From positions 4,452,001-4,516,000 of the forward strand of contig NC_010524.1 of the NCBI RefSeq assembly GCF_000019785.1: a DNA stretch of 64,000 bases. Direction: 5' to 3'. Shown here piece by piece: positions 43,669-53,699 of the stretch. The position numbers were made by a program, and so were the translations under genes. Every line of letters begins with the position of its first letter. The stretch's first letter is position 1. The notes beneath the pieces were generated by a model. It saw only the letters and a list, made by a program, of their open reading frames with translations. It was not told the DNA's origin and did no database searches. The DNA comes from Leptothrix cholodnii SP-6. GTDB taxonomy: Bacteria > Pseudomonadota > Gammaproteobacteria > Burkholderiales > Burkholderiaceae_C.

Positions 43669-45465
43669 ATGCGCAGCAGCTATGCCGGCCAGGTCAGCGA
43701 AAAGCTGATGGGCCAGACCGTCACCCTGATGGGTTGGGCCCACCGTCGCCGTGACCACGGCGGTGTCATCTTCATCGACCTGCGCGACCGCGAAGGCCTG
43801 GTGCAGATCGTCTGCGACCCCGACCGGGCCGAGATGTTCAAGACCGCCGAAGGCGTGCGCAACGAGTTCTGCCTGAAGATCGTCGGCCTGGTGCGCGCGC
43901 GCCCGTCCGGTACCGAAAACGCCAACCTGGTGAGCGGCAAGGTCGAGGTGCTGTGCCATGAACTCGAGGTGCTGAACCCGAGCGTGACGCCGCCGTTCCA
44001 GATCGACGACGAGAACCTCAGCGAAACCACCCGCCTGACGCACCGCGTGCTCGATCTGCGCCGCCCGCAGATGCAGAAGAACCTGATGCTGCGCTACCGC
44101 GTGTCGATGGAGGTGCGCAAGTTCCTCGACGCCAACGGCTTCATCGACATCGAGACGCCGATGCTGACCAAGAGCACGCCCGAAGGTGCGCGTGACTACC
44201 TGGTGCCCAGCCGCGTCAACGACGGCCATTTCTTCGCGCTGCCGCAGTCGCCCCAGCTGTTCAAGCAGCTGCTGATGGTGGCGGGTTTCGACCGCTACTA
44301 CCAGATCACCAAGTGCTTCCGCGACGAAGACCTGCGCGCCGATCGCCAGCCTGAATTCACGCAGATCGATATCGAGACCTCGTTCCTGAGCGAGGAAGAG
44401 ATCCGCGGCATGTTCGAGGGCATGATCCGCACCGTCTTCCGCAACACCATCGGCGTCGACCTGCCCGGCTACCCGGTCATGACCTACGCCGACGCGATGC
44501 ACAAGTACGGCTCCGACAAGCCCGACCTGCGCGTCAAGCTGCAGTTCACCGAGCTGACCGACGTCATGCGCGACGTCGACTTCAAGGTCTTCTCCGCGCC
44601 CGCGCAGAGCAAGAACGGCCGCGTCGTCGCCCTGCGCGTGCCGGGCGGCGCCGACATGAGCCGCGGCGAGATCGACGGCTACACCGAGTTCGTCAAGATC
44701 TACGGCGCCAAGGGCCTGGCCTGGATCAAGGTCAACGACGTCGCCAAGGGCCGCGAGGGCATGCAGTCGCCGATCGTCAAGAACCTGCACGACGCGGCCA
44801 TCGCCGAGATCATCGCCCGCACCGGCGTGTGCAACGGCGACCTGATCTTCTTCGGCGCCGACAAGGCCAAGGTGGTCAATGACGCCATCGGCGCGCTGCG
44901 CGTGAAGGTCGGCCACAGCGACTTCGGCAAGAAGAACGGCCTGTTCGAGGACAAGTGGGCGCCGCTGTGGGTGGTCGACTTCCCGATGTTCGAACACGAC
45001 GACGAAGGCGACCGCTGGAACGCCGTGCACCACCCGTTCACGGCACCGAAGGACGGCCATGAAGACTACATGGACACAGACCCGGGCAAGTGCATCGCCA
45101 AGGCCTACGACATGGTGCTCAACGGCTGGGAACTCGGCGGCGGTTCGGTCCGTATCCACAAGGCCGAGGTGCAGAGCAAGGTGTTCTCGGCGCTGAAGAT
45201 CGGCAAGGAAGACGCGCAGGTCAAGTTCGGCTTCCTGCTCGACGCGCTGCAGTACGGCGCGCCGCCGCACGGTGGCCTGGCCTTCGGCCTGGACCGGATC
45301 GTCACGATGATGACCCGCGCCGAGTCGATCCGCGACGTGATCGCCTTCCCGAAGACCCAGCGCGCCCAGTGCCTGCTGACCGGCGCGCCCAGCCTGGTCG
45401 ACGAGAAGCAGCTGCGCGAGCTGCACATCCGGCTGCGCAACGCCGGGGCGGCCGGCAACGCCTGA
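43669..45465 (+). CDS. aspS: Aspartyl-tRNA synthetase (598 aa)
   Basis: Class II aminoacyl-tRNA synthetase. The N-terminal OB anticodon-binding domain ([20 protein letters not shown]), motif 2 [19 protein letters not shown] and motif 3 [13 protein letters not shown] are intact, with the bacterial GAD insertion between. Length matches bacterial AspRS. Whether it is discriminating or also charges tRNA-Asn cannot be settled by eye. A strong terminator follows 45 bases after the stop. Confidence 0.97.
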   Translation: MRSSYAGQVSEKLMGQTVTLMGWAHRRRDHGGVIFIDLRDREGLVQIVCDPDRAEMFKTAEGVRNEFCLKIVGLVRARPSGTENANLVSGKVEVLCHELEVLNPSVTPPFQIDDENLSETTRLTHRVLDLRRPQMQKNLMLRYRVSMEVRKFLDANGFIDIETPMLTKSTPEGARDYLVPSRVNDGHFFALPQSPQLFKQLLMVAGFDRYYQITKCFRDEDLRADRQPEFTQIDIETSFLSEEEIRGMFEGMIRTVFRNTIGVDLPGYPVMTYADAMHKYGSDKPDLRVKLQFTELTDVMRDVDFKVFSAPAQSKNGRVVALRVPGGADMSRGEIDGYTEFVKIYGAKGLAWIKVNDVAKGREGMQSPIVKNLHDAAIAEIIARTGVCNGDLIFFGADKAKVVNDAIGALRVKVGHSDFGKKNGLFEDKWAPLWVVDFPMFEHDDEGDRWNAVHHPFTAPKDGHEDYMDTDPGKCIAKAYDMVLNGWELGGGSVRIHKAEVQSKVFSALKIGKEDAQVKFGFLLDALQYGAPPHGGLAFGLDRIVTMMTRAESIRDVIAFPKTQRAQCLLTGAPSLVDEKQLRELHIRLRNAGAAGNA

Positions 45466-45510
45466 GTTCGACGCACCCACCGCGGCCTGTGCGCCGCGCG
45501 CTCGTTGCAC

Positions 45511-45534
45511 AAGGCCGGTCGATTGACCGGCCTT
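45511..45534 (+). terminator. Terminator after aspS
   Basis: AAGGCCGGTC, loop GATT, GACCGGCCTT is a perfect 10-base stem followed by GTTCGTTTAT. It closes the fmdB-DUF502-aspS unit. Confidence 0.85.
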
Positions 45535-45628
45535 GTTCGTTTATGGCCCGTCACAGATACCCCCGGCCGCATGCCCGGATCTTGATCGAGAGCAAGTTCG
45601 CCGCGCCACGATCTGCGACCCTCGGCGC

Positions 45629-46549
45629 ATGGACTTCACACTTGCAAGACGTTGGGTGGCAGCGACCCGGCCCGGTTTTCTGGTCGTCACGCTGCTGGGC
45701 GTGCTGCTCGGCAGCGCGGTGGGGATGGCCTGCGGCGGCCCGGGCGACTGGATCGGCGGCGCGGCCGCGCTGCTGCTGGCGCTGCTGACGCACGCCGCGA
45801 TCAACCTGCACAACGACTGGGGCGACGCCCAGATCGGCTCGGACGCCATCAACACCGGCCGCATCGGGCCGTTCTCGGGCGGCTCGCGGGTGGTGCAGGA
45901 CGGCATCTTCAGCGTCGAACAGCTGCGCGACGCGGTCCAGATGCTGGGCGTGATCGTGATCGGCGGCGGCATCCTGCTGACCGCGCGGGTCGGCCCGGGC
46001 CTGCTGCCGATCGGCCTGGCCGGGCTGGTGATCGGTTACGCCTACTCCCACCCGCGGCTGGCGCTGATGTCGCGCGGCGTGGGTGACGTGGCGGTGGCGC
46101 TGAGCTGGTGGCTGGTGGTGCTGGGCGCCGACTACGTGCAGCGCCGCCAGTTCGACGTCATGCCGGCGATCGCCGGCGTCAGCCTGGCCTTGATGGTGGC
46201 CGGCATCCTGTGGGTGGCCGAGTTCCCCGATGCCGCCGCCGACGCGCAGGCCGGCAAGCGCACGCTGGTGGTCCGCCTCGGGCCGCTGCCCTCGGCCTGG
46301 GTCTATCTGCTGCTCGTGGTGGTGGCGCATGCCTGGGTGGCGTGGTGGTGGGCGATCGAGTGGCTGCCGACGTCGGCCTGGTGGGCGCTCGGCTCGGCGC
46401 CGCTGAGTGCCGCCGCCGCGGCGAGCCTGCTGCGCCACGCCCGCCAGCCGCAGCGCCTGCGGCCGACCCTGGTGCTGACGCTCGCCGCCACCGTGCTGCA
46501 CGGCATGCTGCTGATCGCCGCCTACGTCGCCGTCGTGCGGCTGCGCTGA
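45629..46549 (+). CDS. UbiA-superfamily prenyltransferase, MenA-like (306 aa)
   Basis: Polytopic membrane prenyltransferase with about eight to nine hydrophobic helices. The first Asp-rich motif is N59-LHNDWGD-66 in HAAINLHNDWGDAQIGSDAI, and the second acidic region is VAEFPDAAADAQAGKRTLVV, both UbiA-type. The GSD after the first motif and the following RIGPFSGGSRVVQDG resemble MenA more than UbiA. No menaquinone gene is near, so the acceptor substrate is unknown. The start at 45629 begins the first helix region; an upstream in-frame extension overlaps the aspS terminator. Confidence 0.82.
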   Translation: MDFTLARRWVAATRPGFLVVTLLGVLLGSAVGMACGGPGDWIGGAAALLLALLTHAAINLHNDWGDAQIGSDAINTGRIGPFSGGSRVVQDGIFSVEQLRDAVQMLGVIVIGGGILLTARVGPGLLPIGLAGLVIGYAYSHPRLALMSRGVGDVAVALSWWLVVLGADYVQRRQFDVMPAIAGVSLALMVAGILWVAEFPDAAADAQAGKRTLVVRLGPLPSAWVYLLLVVVAHAWVAWWWAIEWLPTSAWWALGSAPLSAAAAASLLRHARQPQRLRPTLVLTLAATVLHGMLLIAAYVAVVRLR

Positions 46550-46582
46550 CGCCGGCACGCCCCCGCCGGCACGGCCTGCCGC

Positions 46583-46588
46583 TATGCT
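46583..46588 (+). promoter_or_regulatory. -10-like hexamer 7 bases before the Nudix gene
   Basis: TATGCT, then GGCAGGC, then the ATG at 46596. Again no ribosome-binding sequence fits between hexamer and start. Confidence 0.4.
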
Positions 46589-46595
46589 GGCAGGC

Positions 46596-47075
46596 ATGAC
46601 CGACAGCCCCCGCCCGCCCAAGATTCCCGAGTCCGTGCTGGTCGTGATCCACAGCCCGGCGCTCGACGTGCTGCTGATCGAGCGGGCCGACAAGCCCGGT
46701 TTCTGGCAGAGCGTGACCGGCTCGAAGGACCACCTCGACGAGCCTGCCGCGATGACCGCCCGGCGCGAGGTCGCCGAGGAAACCGGCATCGTGATCGGCA
46801 GCGCCGCCGTGCCCGACGACGCGCTGGTCGACTGGGCCCTGCGCAACGTCTACGAGATCTACCCGGTCTGGCGCCACCGTTACGCGCCGGGCGTGACGCA
46901 CAACACCGAACACGTCTTCGGCCTGACGGTGCCGCGTGACACCCCGGTGGTGCTGGCCCCGCGCGAGCATCTGCAGCATGTCTGGCTGCCGTGGCGCGAG
47001 GCGGCCGACCGCTGTTTTTCGCCGAGCAACGCCGAAGCCATCCTGCAACTGCCGCGTCTGAGGAAAGCGCCATGA
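46596..47075 (+). CDS. nudB: Dihydroneopterin triphosphate diphosphatase, Nudix (159 aa)
   Basis: Nudix hydrolase expected to remove pyrophosphate from dihydroneopterin triphosphate in folate synthesis. The Nudix box is TARREVAEETGIVIGSA with the preceding Gly region SVTGSKDHLDE; the GFWQSVTGS and PVWRHRYAPGVTHNTEHVF segments are those of NudB. Length fits. It overlaps the next gene by 4 bases (ATGA). Confidence 0.9.
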   Translation: MTDSPRPPKIPESVLVVIHSPALDVLLIERADKPGFWQSVTGSKDHLDEPAAMTARREVAEETGIVIGSAAVPDDALVDWALRNVYEIYPVWRHRYAPGVTHNTEHVFGLTVPRDTPVVLAPREHLQHVWLPWREAADRCFSPSNAEAILQLPRLRKAP

Positions 47076-47902
47076 ACATCCGATCGGCCTCGCGGCGAGC
47101 CGCGGGCGCGCTGCACGCACCGCCGCCCGCCCGCGCCGACAAGGACGGCTCGCGCCTGCGCGTGGCCACCTACAACATCCACAAGGGCGTGCGCGGCATG
47201 GGGCCGCAGAAGCGGCTCGAGATCCACAACCTCGGCATGGGCGTGCAGGCGCTCGACGCCGACCTGGTCTGCCTGCAGGAAGTGCGGCTGTTCCATCACG
47301 GCGACGCCAACCGCTTCGACCACACCCATTTCGGCTGGCCGAAGCAGGGCCAGGCCGAGTTCCTGGCGCCCGAAGGCTACGAGAGTGCCTACCGCACCAA
47401 CGCCGTCACGCGCGGCGGCGAACACGGCAACGCGCTGCTGTCGCGCTGGCCGCTGGGTGATGTCGGCCACCACGACGTCTCCGACCACCGCTTCGAGCAG
47501 CGCGGCCTGCTGCACACGATGGTGCAGTGGCACGGCGTGACGGTGCACACCATCGTGGCCCATTTCGGGCTGATCCACGCCAGCCGGGTGCGCCAGGCCG
47601 AGCGGCTGGGCGACTACATCGACGCGAAGATCCCGCGTGGCGCGCTGGTGGTGGTGGCGGGCGACTTCAACGACTGGGGCGAGCGGCTGGACCCGATCAT
47701 CGGCGCCGCCGGCCTGCAGCGCGCGGCGCCACCGGACGCGCGGCGCGGGCCGCTGACCTTCCCGTCGCGCATGCCGCTGTTCGCGCTCGACCGGGTCTAC
47801 ACCCGCGGCCTGCGCTGCGCCGACACCTTCGTGCCACGCGGGGCCGCCTGGGCCCGCATGTCCGACCATCTGCCGCTGGTGGTGGAGCTGGAGCGGGTGT
47901 GA
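47072..47902 (+). CDS. Endonuclease/exonuclease/phosphatase-family protein (276 aa)
   Basis: Metal-dependent EEP-fold hydrolase. VATYNIHKGVRGMG, LVCLQEVRLF (metal-binding Glu), VVVAGDFNDWGERLDP and MSDHLPLVVE are the conserved catalytic blocks. About 24 residues of Arg/Ala-rich sequence precede the fold; no convincing signal peptide. It overlaps nudB and the ClsB-like gene at its two ends (ATGA and TGATG-type), so the three are probably one operon; in E. coli an EEP-family gene also neighbours clsB, which supports a phospholipid-linked role by inference. Confidence 0.88.
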   Translation: MNIRSASRRAAGALHAPPPARADKDGSRLRVATYNIHKGVRGMGPQKRLEIHNLGMGVQALDADLVCLQEVRLFHHGDANRFDHTHFGWPKQGQAEFLAPEGYESAYRTNAVTRGGEHGNALLSRWPLGDVGHHDVSDHRFEQRGLLHTMVQWHGVTVHTIVAHFGLIHASRVRQAERLGDYIDAKIPRGALVVVAGDFNDWGERLDPIIGAAGLQRAAPPDARRGPLTFPSRMPLFALDRVYTRGLRCADTFVPRGAAWARMSDHLPLVVELERV

Positions 47903-49257
47903 TGACACCGGGCTCGCCCCAGGGTGACGCCCCGCCGGCGGGCCACGACGACGCGACAGCCGCACGCGCCGCATCCCGCCGGGCGGCAGACAAGCAGCGC
48001 CAGGGGCTCGCCTGGTACCTGGTGCAGCGGCCGGTCTTCCTCGGTGGCAACGAGGCGACGCTGATGCGCGGCGGCACCGAGCTGTTTCCGGCCATGCTGC
48101 GGGCGATCCGCGGTGCGCGGCGCGAGATCTGGCTCGCCTCCTACATCTTCAACAACGACGCGCTCGCCTTCGAGGTTGCCGATGCGCTGGCCCAGGCCGC
48201 GCAGCGCGGCATCAAGGTGCGGGTGGTGGTGGACGGCTTCGGCTCCAAGCACTGCCGCCGTGAACTCGAGCAGCGCCTGAAGGCCGGCGGGCTGGCGCTG
48301 GCGGTGTTTCGCCCGATCGAGCGCTGGACCCACTGGCTGCAGCCCGGCCAGCTGCGCCGCCTGCACATGAAGCTGTGCACGGTCGACGGCGAGATCGCTT
48401 TCATCGGCGGCATCAACCTGATCGACGACCACGTCGACCTGCGCCACGGACGCACCGACGCGCCGCGGCTCGATTACGCCGTGCAGCTGCGCGGCCCGCT
48501 GGTGACGGCGGTGGAGCAGGTAGCGCGGGCAATGTGGTCACGCGCCTGGTACGGCCGTGACTGGCGCCAGGAGCTGCGCGTGCTGCTGTCGGCGCGCCAG
48601 CCGCTGCACGAGCTGCGCCGGCTGCTGCGCCAGCTGCGCATGCCGCGCCGCGCCGCGCCCGACGAACCCGCGCTGACGCCGGTGGCCGCCGCGCTGGTGG
48701 TGCGCGACAACCTGCGCCAGCGCCGCACCATCGAACGCGCCCACATCGAGGCGATGCGCCGGGCGCGCGAGCGCATCTGGCTGGTCACGCCCTATTTCTA
48801 TCCGGGCGCCGACTTCCGTCGTGCACTGCGCGACGCGGCCGAGCGGGGTGTCCAGGTGCGGCTGCTGCTGCAGGGCAAGGTCGACTACCGGCTGGCCGCG
48901 CTGGCCGCCCGCGTGCTGTACCAGGAGCTGATGCAGCACGGCGTGCAGATCCACGAGTACACGCCGGCCTTCCTGCACGCCAAGGTGATGCTGGTCGACC
49001 GGCAGTGGTGCACCGTCGGCAGCTCCAACATCGACCCGCTGTCGCTGCTGCTGAACCTGGAGGCCAACCTGGTGGTGCAGGACGAGGGCTTCAACCGCGA
49101 ACTGGCGGCCGACCTCGAACAGGCCTTCGCGTCCAGCCGCGAGGTGCAGCACGCCGAGCTGCGCGAACTCGGCTGGGTGCGCCTGAGCCGGCGCGCGATC
49201 GTGGCCTGGTGCGCCTACATCTACCTGCGCGTGGCCGGAGTCACCGGCAGGTACTGA
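47902..49257 (+). CDS. clsB: Cardiolipin synthase B-like phospholipase-D protein (451 aa)
   Basis: Phospholipase-D superfamily enzyme expected to form cardiolipin by phosphatidyl transfer. Two complete HKD motifs are seen: HMKLCTVDGEIAFIGGIN and HAKVMLVDRQWCTVGSSN. GGTELFPAMLRAIRGARREI at the start and VTPYFYPGADFRRAL between motifs fit ClsB rather than ClsA, and no N-terminal membrane pair is present. About 35 low-complexity residues precede the domain. The ATG overlaps the stop of the EEP-family gene. Confidence 0.88.
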   Translation: MTPGSPQGDAPPAGHDDATAARAASRRAADKQRQGLAWYLVQRPVFLGGNEATLMRGGTELFPAMLRAIRGARREIWLASYIFNNDALAFEVADALAQAAQRGIKVRVVVDGFGSKHCRRELEQRLKAGGLALAVFRPIERWTHWLQPGQLRRLHMKLCTVDGEIAFIGGINLIDDHVDLRHGRTDAPRLDYAVQLRGPLVTAVEQVARAMWSRAWYGRDWRQELRVLLSARQPLHELRRLLRQLRMPRRAAPDEPALTPVAAALVVRDNLRQRRTIERAHIEAMRRARERIWLVTPYFYPGADFRRALRDAAERGVQVRLLLQGKVDYRLAALAARVLYQELMQHGVQIHEYTPAFLHAKVMLVDRQWCTVGSSNIDPLSLLLNLEANLVVQDEGFNRELAADLEQAFASSREVQHAELRELGWVRLSRRAIVAWCAYIYLRVAGVTGRY

Positions 49258-49271
49258 TAGGCCCCCAGGAT

Positions 49272-49335
49272 GGCGGATACCCCATCCGCCCCCGAGGGGG
49301 TCAAGGAAACCTGGGGCGGCCCGGCGTTTCCTTGA
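49272..49335. terminator. Cluster of three hairpins between convergent genes
   Basis: GGCGGAT-ACCCC-ATCCGCC (49272-49290), CCCCC-GA-GGGGG (49289-49300) and TCAAGGAAAC, 15-base loop, GTTTCCTTGA (49301-49335) lie in tandem between clsB and htpX. All stems are perfect. This may be a bidirectional terminator and/or a member of a repeat family; the short T-tract is missing. Confidence 0.6.
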
Positions 49336-49346
49336 GCGCGCGTCGA

Positions 49347-50222
49347 TCAGGCAGATTGCTGCAGCGCGCGGATGCGGTCCTCGATCGGCGGGTGGCTGGA
49401 GAACAGCGCCATGATGCCGCTGGGCCGGCCGTTGATGCCCATCGTCGCCACGCTCTGCGGCAGCTCGCCGGGGTCGATGCCGCCCAGGCGCGCCAGCGCG
49501 CGCTGCATCGGCACGCGGCTGCCCATCAGCTGGGCCGCACCGGCGTCGGCGCGGAACTCGCGCTGGCGCGAGAACCAGGCCACGATCATCGCGGCGACCA
49601 GGCCGAGCAGCAGGTCGAGCACCACGGTGGTCACCATGTAGCCGATGCCGGGGCCTTCACGGTCGTTCTTGAGCACCACCCGGTCGATGAAGTAGCCGAT
49701 CGCACGCGACAGGAACACCACGAAGGTGTTCATCACGCCCTGGATCAGCGTCATCGTCACCATGTCGCCGTTGGCGACGTGCGCCACCTCGTGGCCGATC
49801 ACCGCCTCGACCTCGTCGCGGCTCATGCTCTGCAGCAGACCGGTCGACACCGCGACCAGCGCCGAGTTCTTGAACGCGCCGGTGGCAAAGGCGTTGGGCT
49901 CGCCCTCGTAGAGCGCGACCTCGGGCATCTCGATCCCGGCACGCTTGGAGAAGCGCGCCACCGTGTCGACCAGCCAGCGGTGCATCGGCTCGGGCGAGTC
50001 GTTGATGACGACCGCACCGGTGCTCCACTTGGCCATCGGCTTGCTCATCAGCAGCGAGATGAAGGCGCCGCCGAAGCCCATCACCATCGCGAAACCGAGC
50101 AAGGCGCCCAGATCAAGCCCGGTGGCGGCGTAGTAGCGGTTGAAGCCCAGCAGGCTGGCGGTGATGCCCAGCACGGCCATCACGGCCAGGTTGGTGATCA
50201 GGAACAGCGCGATGCGTTTCAT
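49347..50222 (-). CDS. htpX: HtpX membrane M48 zinc metalloprotease (291 aa)
   Basis: Stress-associated inner-membrane protease that helps clear misfolded membrane proteins. The zinc motif HEVAH (144-148) lies in [20 protein letters not shown], with the third ligand Glu in [18 protein letters not shown]-terminal hydrophobic helices (5-26, 37-58) and two more after the zinc site (about 155-175 and 195-215) are visible. Length and the [20 protein letters not shown] block match HtpX. Confidence 0.95.
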   Translation of the reverse strand: MKRIALFLITNLAVMAVLGITASLLGFNRYYAATGLDLGALLGFAMVMGFGGAFISLLMSKPMAKWSTGAVVINDSPEPMHRWLVDTVARFSKRAGIEMPEVALYEGEPNAFATGAFKNSALVAVSTGLLQSMSRDEVEAVIGHEVAHVANGDMVTMTLIQGVMNTFVVFLSRAIGYFIDRVVLKNDREGPGIGYMVTTVVLDLLLGLVAAMIVAWFSRQREFRADAGAAQLMGSRVPMQRALARLGGIDPGELPQSVATMGINGRPSGIMALFSSHPPIEDRIRALQQSA

Positions 50223-50416
50223 GGGTCCTCGGGGAGGCGGTTGTTGTCAGGGTGCGGCGCGCCTCGGCTCGGGCCTCGGACATCCACCGCTCGTCTGATG
50301 TGAGGCCCGCACCGCGGCTATTCAAGGGCAGCGCGCCAGGCAGCCGCCCGCGTGGCCTTGGTGCCGAGCCGGGCCGACAAGTTCCCGCCGGCCCCGTCCC
50401 CCTCGGCCGCGCACCC

Positions 50417-51076
50417 TCAGTCGGCCGCGAAGCAGTACAGCAGGCCGGCGCCGCCGGTGGCCTTCAGCGCTTCATGACTGCAGCCACGTGTCGGGTGCGA
50501 CGAGTTCCACGACAGCATCGGCGGCGAGGTGTTCAGGCCGATGCGGTCATGGTGGCCCACGATGGCCGCGCCCTCGCCACCGGAAGTCCAGTTGCTGCAC
50601 GTCTGCGGGGCGGCCCGGCCGTCGGGGGTCGAGCCGGTCAGCACGTCGTGTTCGTTGGGCGTGTCGCCACGGCCCTTGACCACCTCGCCCTTCTCGGTGA
50701 TCGCGGTCTGCTTGGTCAGGTTGTTGTTGCCATGCAGTTCGTCGACGTTCTGTGCCACCACCACGCCTCGGGCATTGGTCCACGGCCCCTTGCCGATGCG
50801 GTCACGGGCGTGCACCGGCGCCGCGCCACCCATGTCGTTGGTGCTGAGATAGGCGCGCCAGGTGCGCTGGCCGGCGCCCACGGCAGCGGCCAGCGTCTGG
50901 CAATGGCGATCGGCACCGGCCAGGCCACCGAAGTTGGCACCGTTGCCGTTGCCGACGCTGGTGACGAAGAACGTGGTCGGGTTGCTGGGCTGCACGGCCG
51001 ATTGCATCTGCGAGCAGGACGCGAGCGACAGGGCGCCGAAGGCCGCCAGCAGACTGACTTTGACAGGTGATCGCAT
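50417..51076 (-). CDS. Lectin-like outer-membrane lipoprotein (219 aa)
   Basis: Predicted lipoprotein: MRSPVKVSLLAAFGALSLAS precedes the lipobox LASC with lipidated Cys21, and the +2 residue is Ser, consistent with outer-membrane sorting. The mature part, with TFFVTSVGNGNGANFGGLAG, ADRHCQTLAA, RTWRAYLST and HARDRIGKGPWTN, resembles the C-type-lectin/endostatin-like (DUF1554-related) proteins. Four further Cys could form two disulfides. The start at 51076 has AAGGAG 6 bases upstream; an ATG 6 bases earlier is too close to it. Ligand and role are unknown. Confidence 0.7.
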   Translation of the reverse strand: MRSPVKVSLLAAFGALSLASCSQMQSAVQPSNPTTFFVTSVGNGNGANFGGLAGADRHCQTLAAAVGAGQRTWRAYLSTNDMGGAAPVHARDRIGKGPWTNARGVVVAQNVDELHGNNNLTKQTAITEKGEVVKGRGDTPNEHDVLTGSTPDGRAAPQTCSNWTSGGEGAAIVGHHDRIGLNTSPPMLSWNSSHPTRGCSHEALKATGGAGLLYCFAAD

Positions 51077-51209
51077 GAACATCTCCTTTTTGGTATTCGT
51101 GCACAAAGTCACGATTGACTCAGGCGAGCGCAGCCTACACCGGCGGCCACCGATCTGCCAGGGAGATGTTCTGGATCGACCGGCGCCGCTAGGCGGCACC
51201 GGCCACGGC

Positions 51210-52244
51210 TCAGGCCAGCAGCCGCCAGTCGAGCGTCTCGCCGCCGCACAGCGGCTTGAGCTGGGCATCACCGAACGCCAGCGTCTCGGGCAGCTGCCAC
51301 GGCTCGCGGCGCAGCGTCAGCGTGCCGCTGTTGCGCGGCAGGCCGTAGAAGTCGGGGCCGTGCAGGCTGGCGAAACCCTCCAGCTTGTCGAGCGCGCCGG
51401 CGTCGTCGAAGGCCTGCGCGTACAGCTCGATCGCGCTCAGCGCGGTGTAGCAGCCCGCGCAGGCAGCGGCGTGTTCCTTCAGGTGCGCCGGGTGCGGCGC
51501 GCTGTCGGTGCCCAGAAAGAACTTGCTGCTGCCCGAGGTCGCCGCCTTGACCAGCGCCAGGCGGTGCACCTCGCGCTTGAGCACCGGCAGGCAGTAGTAG
51601 TGCGGGCGCAGGCCGCCGGTGAAGATGGCGTTGCGGTTGTAGAGCAGGTGGTGCGCGGTGATGGTGGCGGCGGTGTGGGCGTCGGCCTCGGCCACGTAGT
51701 CGGCCGCTTCCTGGGTCGTGATGTGCTCGAACACCACCTTCAGCTCGGGGAAATCGCGCCGCAACGGCCGCATGACCTGGTCGATGAAAACCGCCTCGCG
51801 GTCGAACACGTCGACCGCCGGATCGGTGACCTCGCCGTGCACCAGCAGCGGCATGCCGGCGCGCTGCATGGCCTCGAGCGCGGCGTAGGTCTTGCGCACG
51901 TCGGTCACGCCGGCGTCGCTGTTGGTGGTGGCGCCGGCCGGATACAGCTTGAGCGCCACCACGCCGGCCGCCTGGGCGCGCACGATCTCGTCGGCCGGCG
52001 TGTTGTCGGTCAGGTAGAGCGTCATCAGCGGCGTGAAGTCGACGCCGGCCGGCACCGCCGCGGCGATGCGCTCGCGGTAGGCCACGGCCTGCGCCGCGGT
52101 GGTCACCGGCGGGCGCAGGTTGGGCATGATGATCGCGCGGGCGAACTGGCGCGCGGTGTGCGGCACGACCGCCGCCAGGGCGGCGCCGTCGCGCACGTGC
52201 AGGTGCCAGTCGTCGGGGCGGATGAGGGTGAGTGTGGTCGTCAT
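51210..52244 (-). CDS. pyrC: Dihydroorotase (344 aa)
   Basis: Zinc enzyme of pyrimidine synthesis, class II (E. coli-type) by length. The metal-binding [10 protein letters not shown], the carboxylated Lys in [46 protein letters not shown] and FLGTDSAPH are all present. The ATG at 52244 lies 8 bases after a GACAAT hexamer, with no Shine-Dalgarno. Confidence 0.95.
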   Translation of the reverse strand: MTTTLTLIRPDDWHLHVRDGAALAAVVPHTARQFARAIIMPNLRPPVTTAAQAVAYRERIAAAVPAGVDFTPLMTLYLTDNTPADEIVRAQAAGVVALKLYPAGATTNSDAGVTDVRKTYAALEAMQRAGMPLLVHGEVTDPAVDVFDREAVFIDQVMRPLRRDFPELKVVFEHITTQEAADYVAEADAHTAATITAHHLLYNRNAIFTGGLRPHYYCLPVLKREVHRLALVKAATSGSSKFFLGTDSAPHPAHLKEHAAACAGCYTALSAIELYAQAFDDAGALDKLEGFASLHGPDFYGLPRNSGTLTLRREPWQLPETLAFGDAQLKPLCGGETLDWRLLA

Positions 52245-52252
52245 GGCGCGAG

Positions 52253-52258
52253 ATTGTC
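52253..52258 (-). promoter_or_regulatory. -10-like hexamer 8 bases before pyrC
   Basis: GACAAT on the minus strand, then CTCGCGCC, then the pyrC ATG. It implies a leader of two bases or fewer. Confidence 0.4.
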
Positions 52259-52286
52259 GCGCGCCATCGCCCTCAGGGCCTGCCCG

Positions 52287-53021
<735 letters not shown>

Positions 53022-53033
53022 GGCGGAGTCCTC

Positions 53034-53699
53034 TCAGCGGATGATGGCGATCTTCTTCTGCAGCCGACGCACGAGCATCGACAGGCCAAAGCAGATCACG
53101 AAGTAGACGACGGCGGCGACCAGGTAGGTCTCGACCGGCCGGTTGAAGTTCTTGCCCGCGACCTCGAAGCCCTTGAGCAGGTCGTAGGCGCCGATGGCGT
53201 AGACCAGGCTGGTGTCCTGGAACAGGATGATGGTCTGCGTCAGCAGCACCGGCAGCATGTTGCGGAAGGCCTGCGGCAGCACCACCAGTTGCATGGTCTG
53301 GCGATAGGTCATGCCCACCGCGTAGCCCGCGTGCACCTGGCCACGCGGCACGCTCTGGATGCCCGCGCGCATGATCTCGGAGTAGTAGGCCGCCTCGAAC
53401 AGCGTGAAGGTGACGATGGCCGACAGTTCGGCGCCCATGGGCCGGCCGATCAGCAGCGGGATCAGCAGGAAGAACCACAGGATCACCATCACCAGCGGCA
53501 CGCTGCGCATGGTGTTGACGTAGGCCGCCGACGGCAGCACCAGCCACGGCTTGCCCGACAGCCGCATCAGCGCCAGCAGGGTGCCCAGCAGGATGCCGCC
53601 GATCATCGCCACCAGCGTGAGCTGGATCGAGAAGATGAAGCCCTTGGCGATGAAGCTGGCGACGATGTCCCAGTTCAGGAAACTGAAATCCAGATTCAT
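53034..53699 (-). CDS. gltK: Amino-acid ABC transporter permease (221 aa)
   Basis: Inner-membrane permease. FSIQLTLVAMIGGILLGTLL and the EAA-type coupling loop EIMRAGIQSVPRGQVHAGYA with GMTYRQTMQLVVLPQAFR are typical of HisM/GltK permeases. About five membrane helices. Its ATG overlaps the gltJ stop by 4 bases. Confidence 0.9.
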   Translation of the reverse strand: MNLDFSFLNWDIVASFIAKGFIFSIQLTLVAMIGGILLGTLLALMRLSGKPWLVLPSAAYVNTMRSVPLVMVILWFFLLIPLLIGRPMGAELSAIVTFTLFEAAYYSEIMRAGIQSVPRGQVHAGYAVGMTYRQTMQLVVLPQAFRNMLPVLLTQTIILFQDTSLVYAIGAYDLLKGFEVAGKNFNRPVETYLVAAVVYFVICFGLSMLVRRLQKKIAIIR

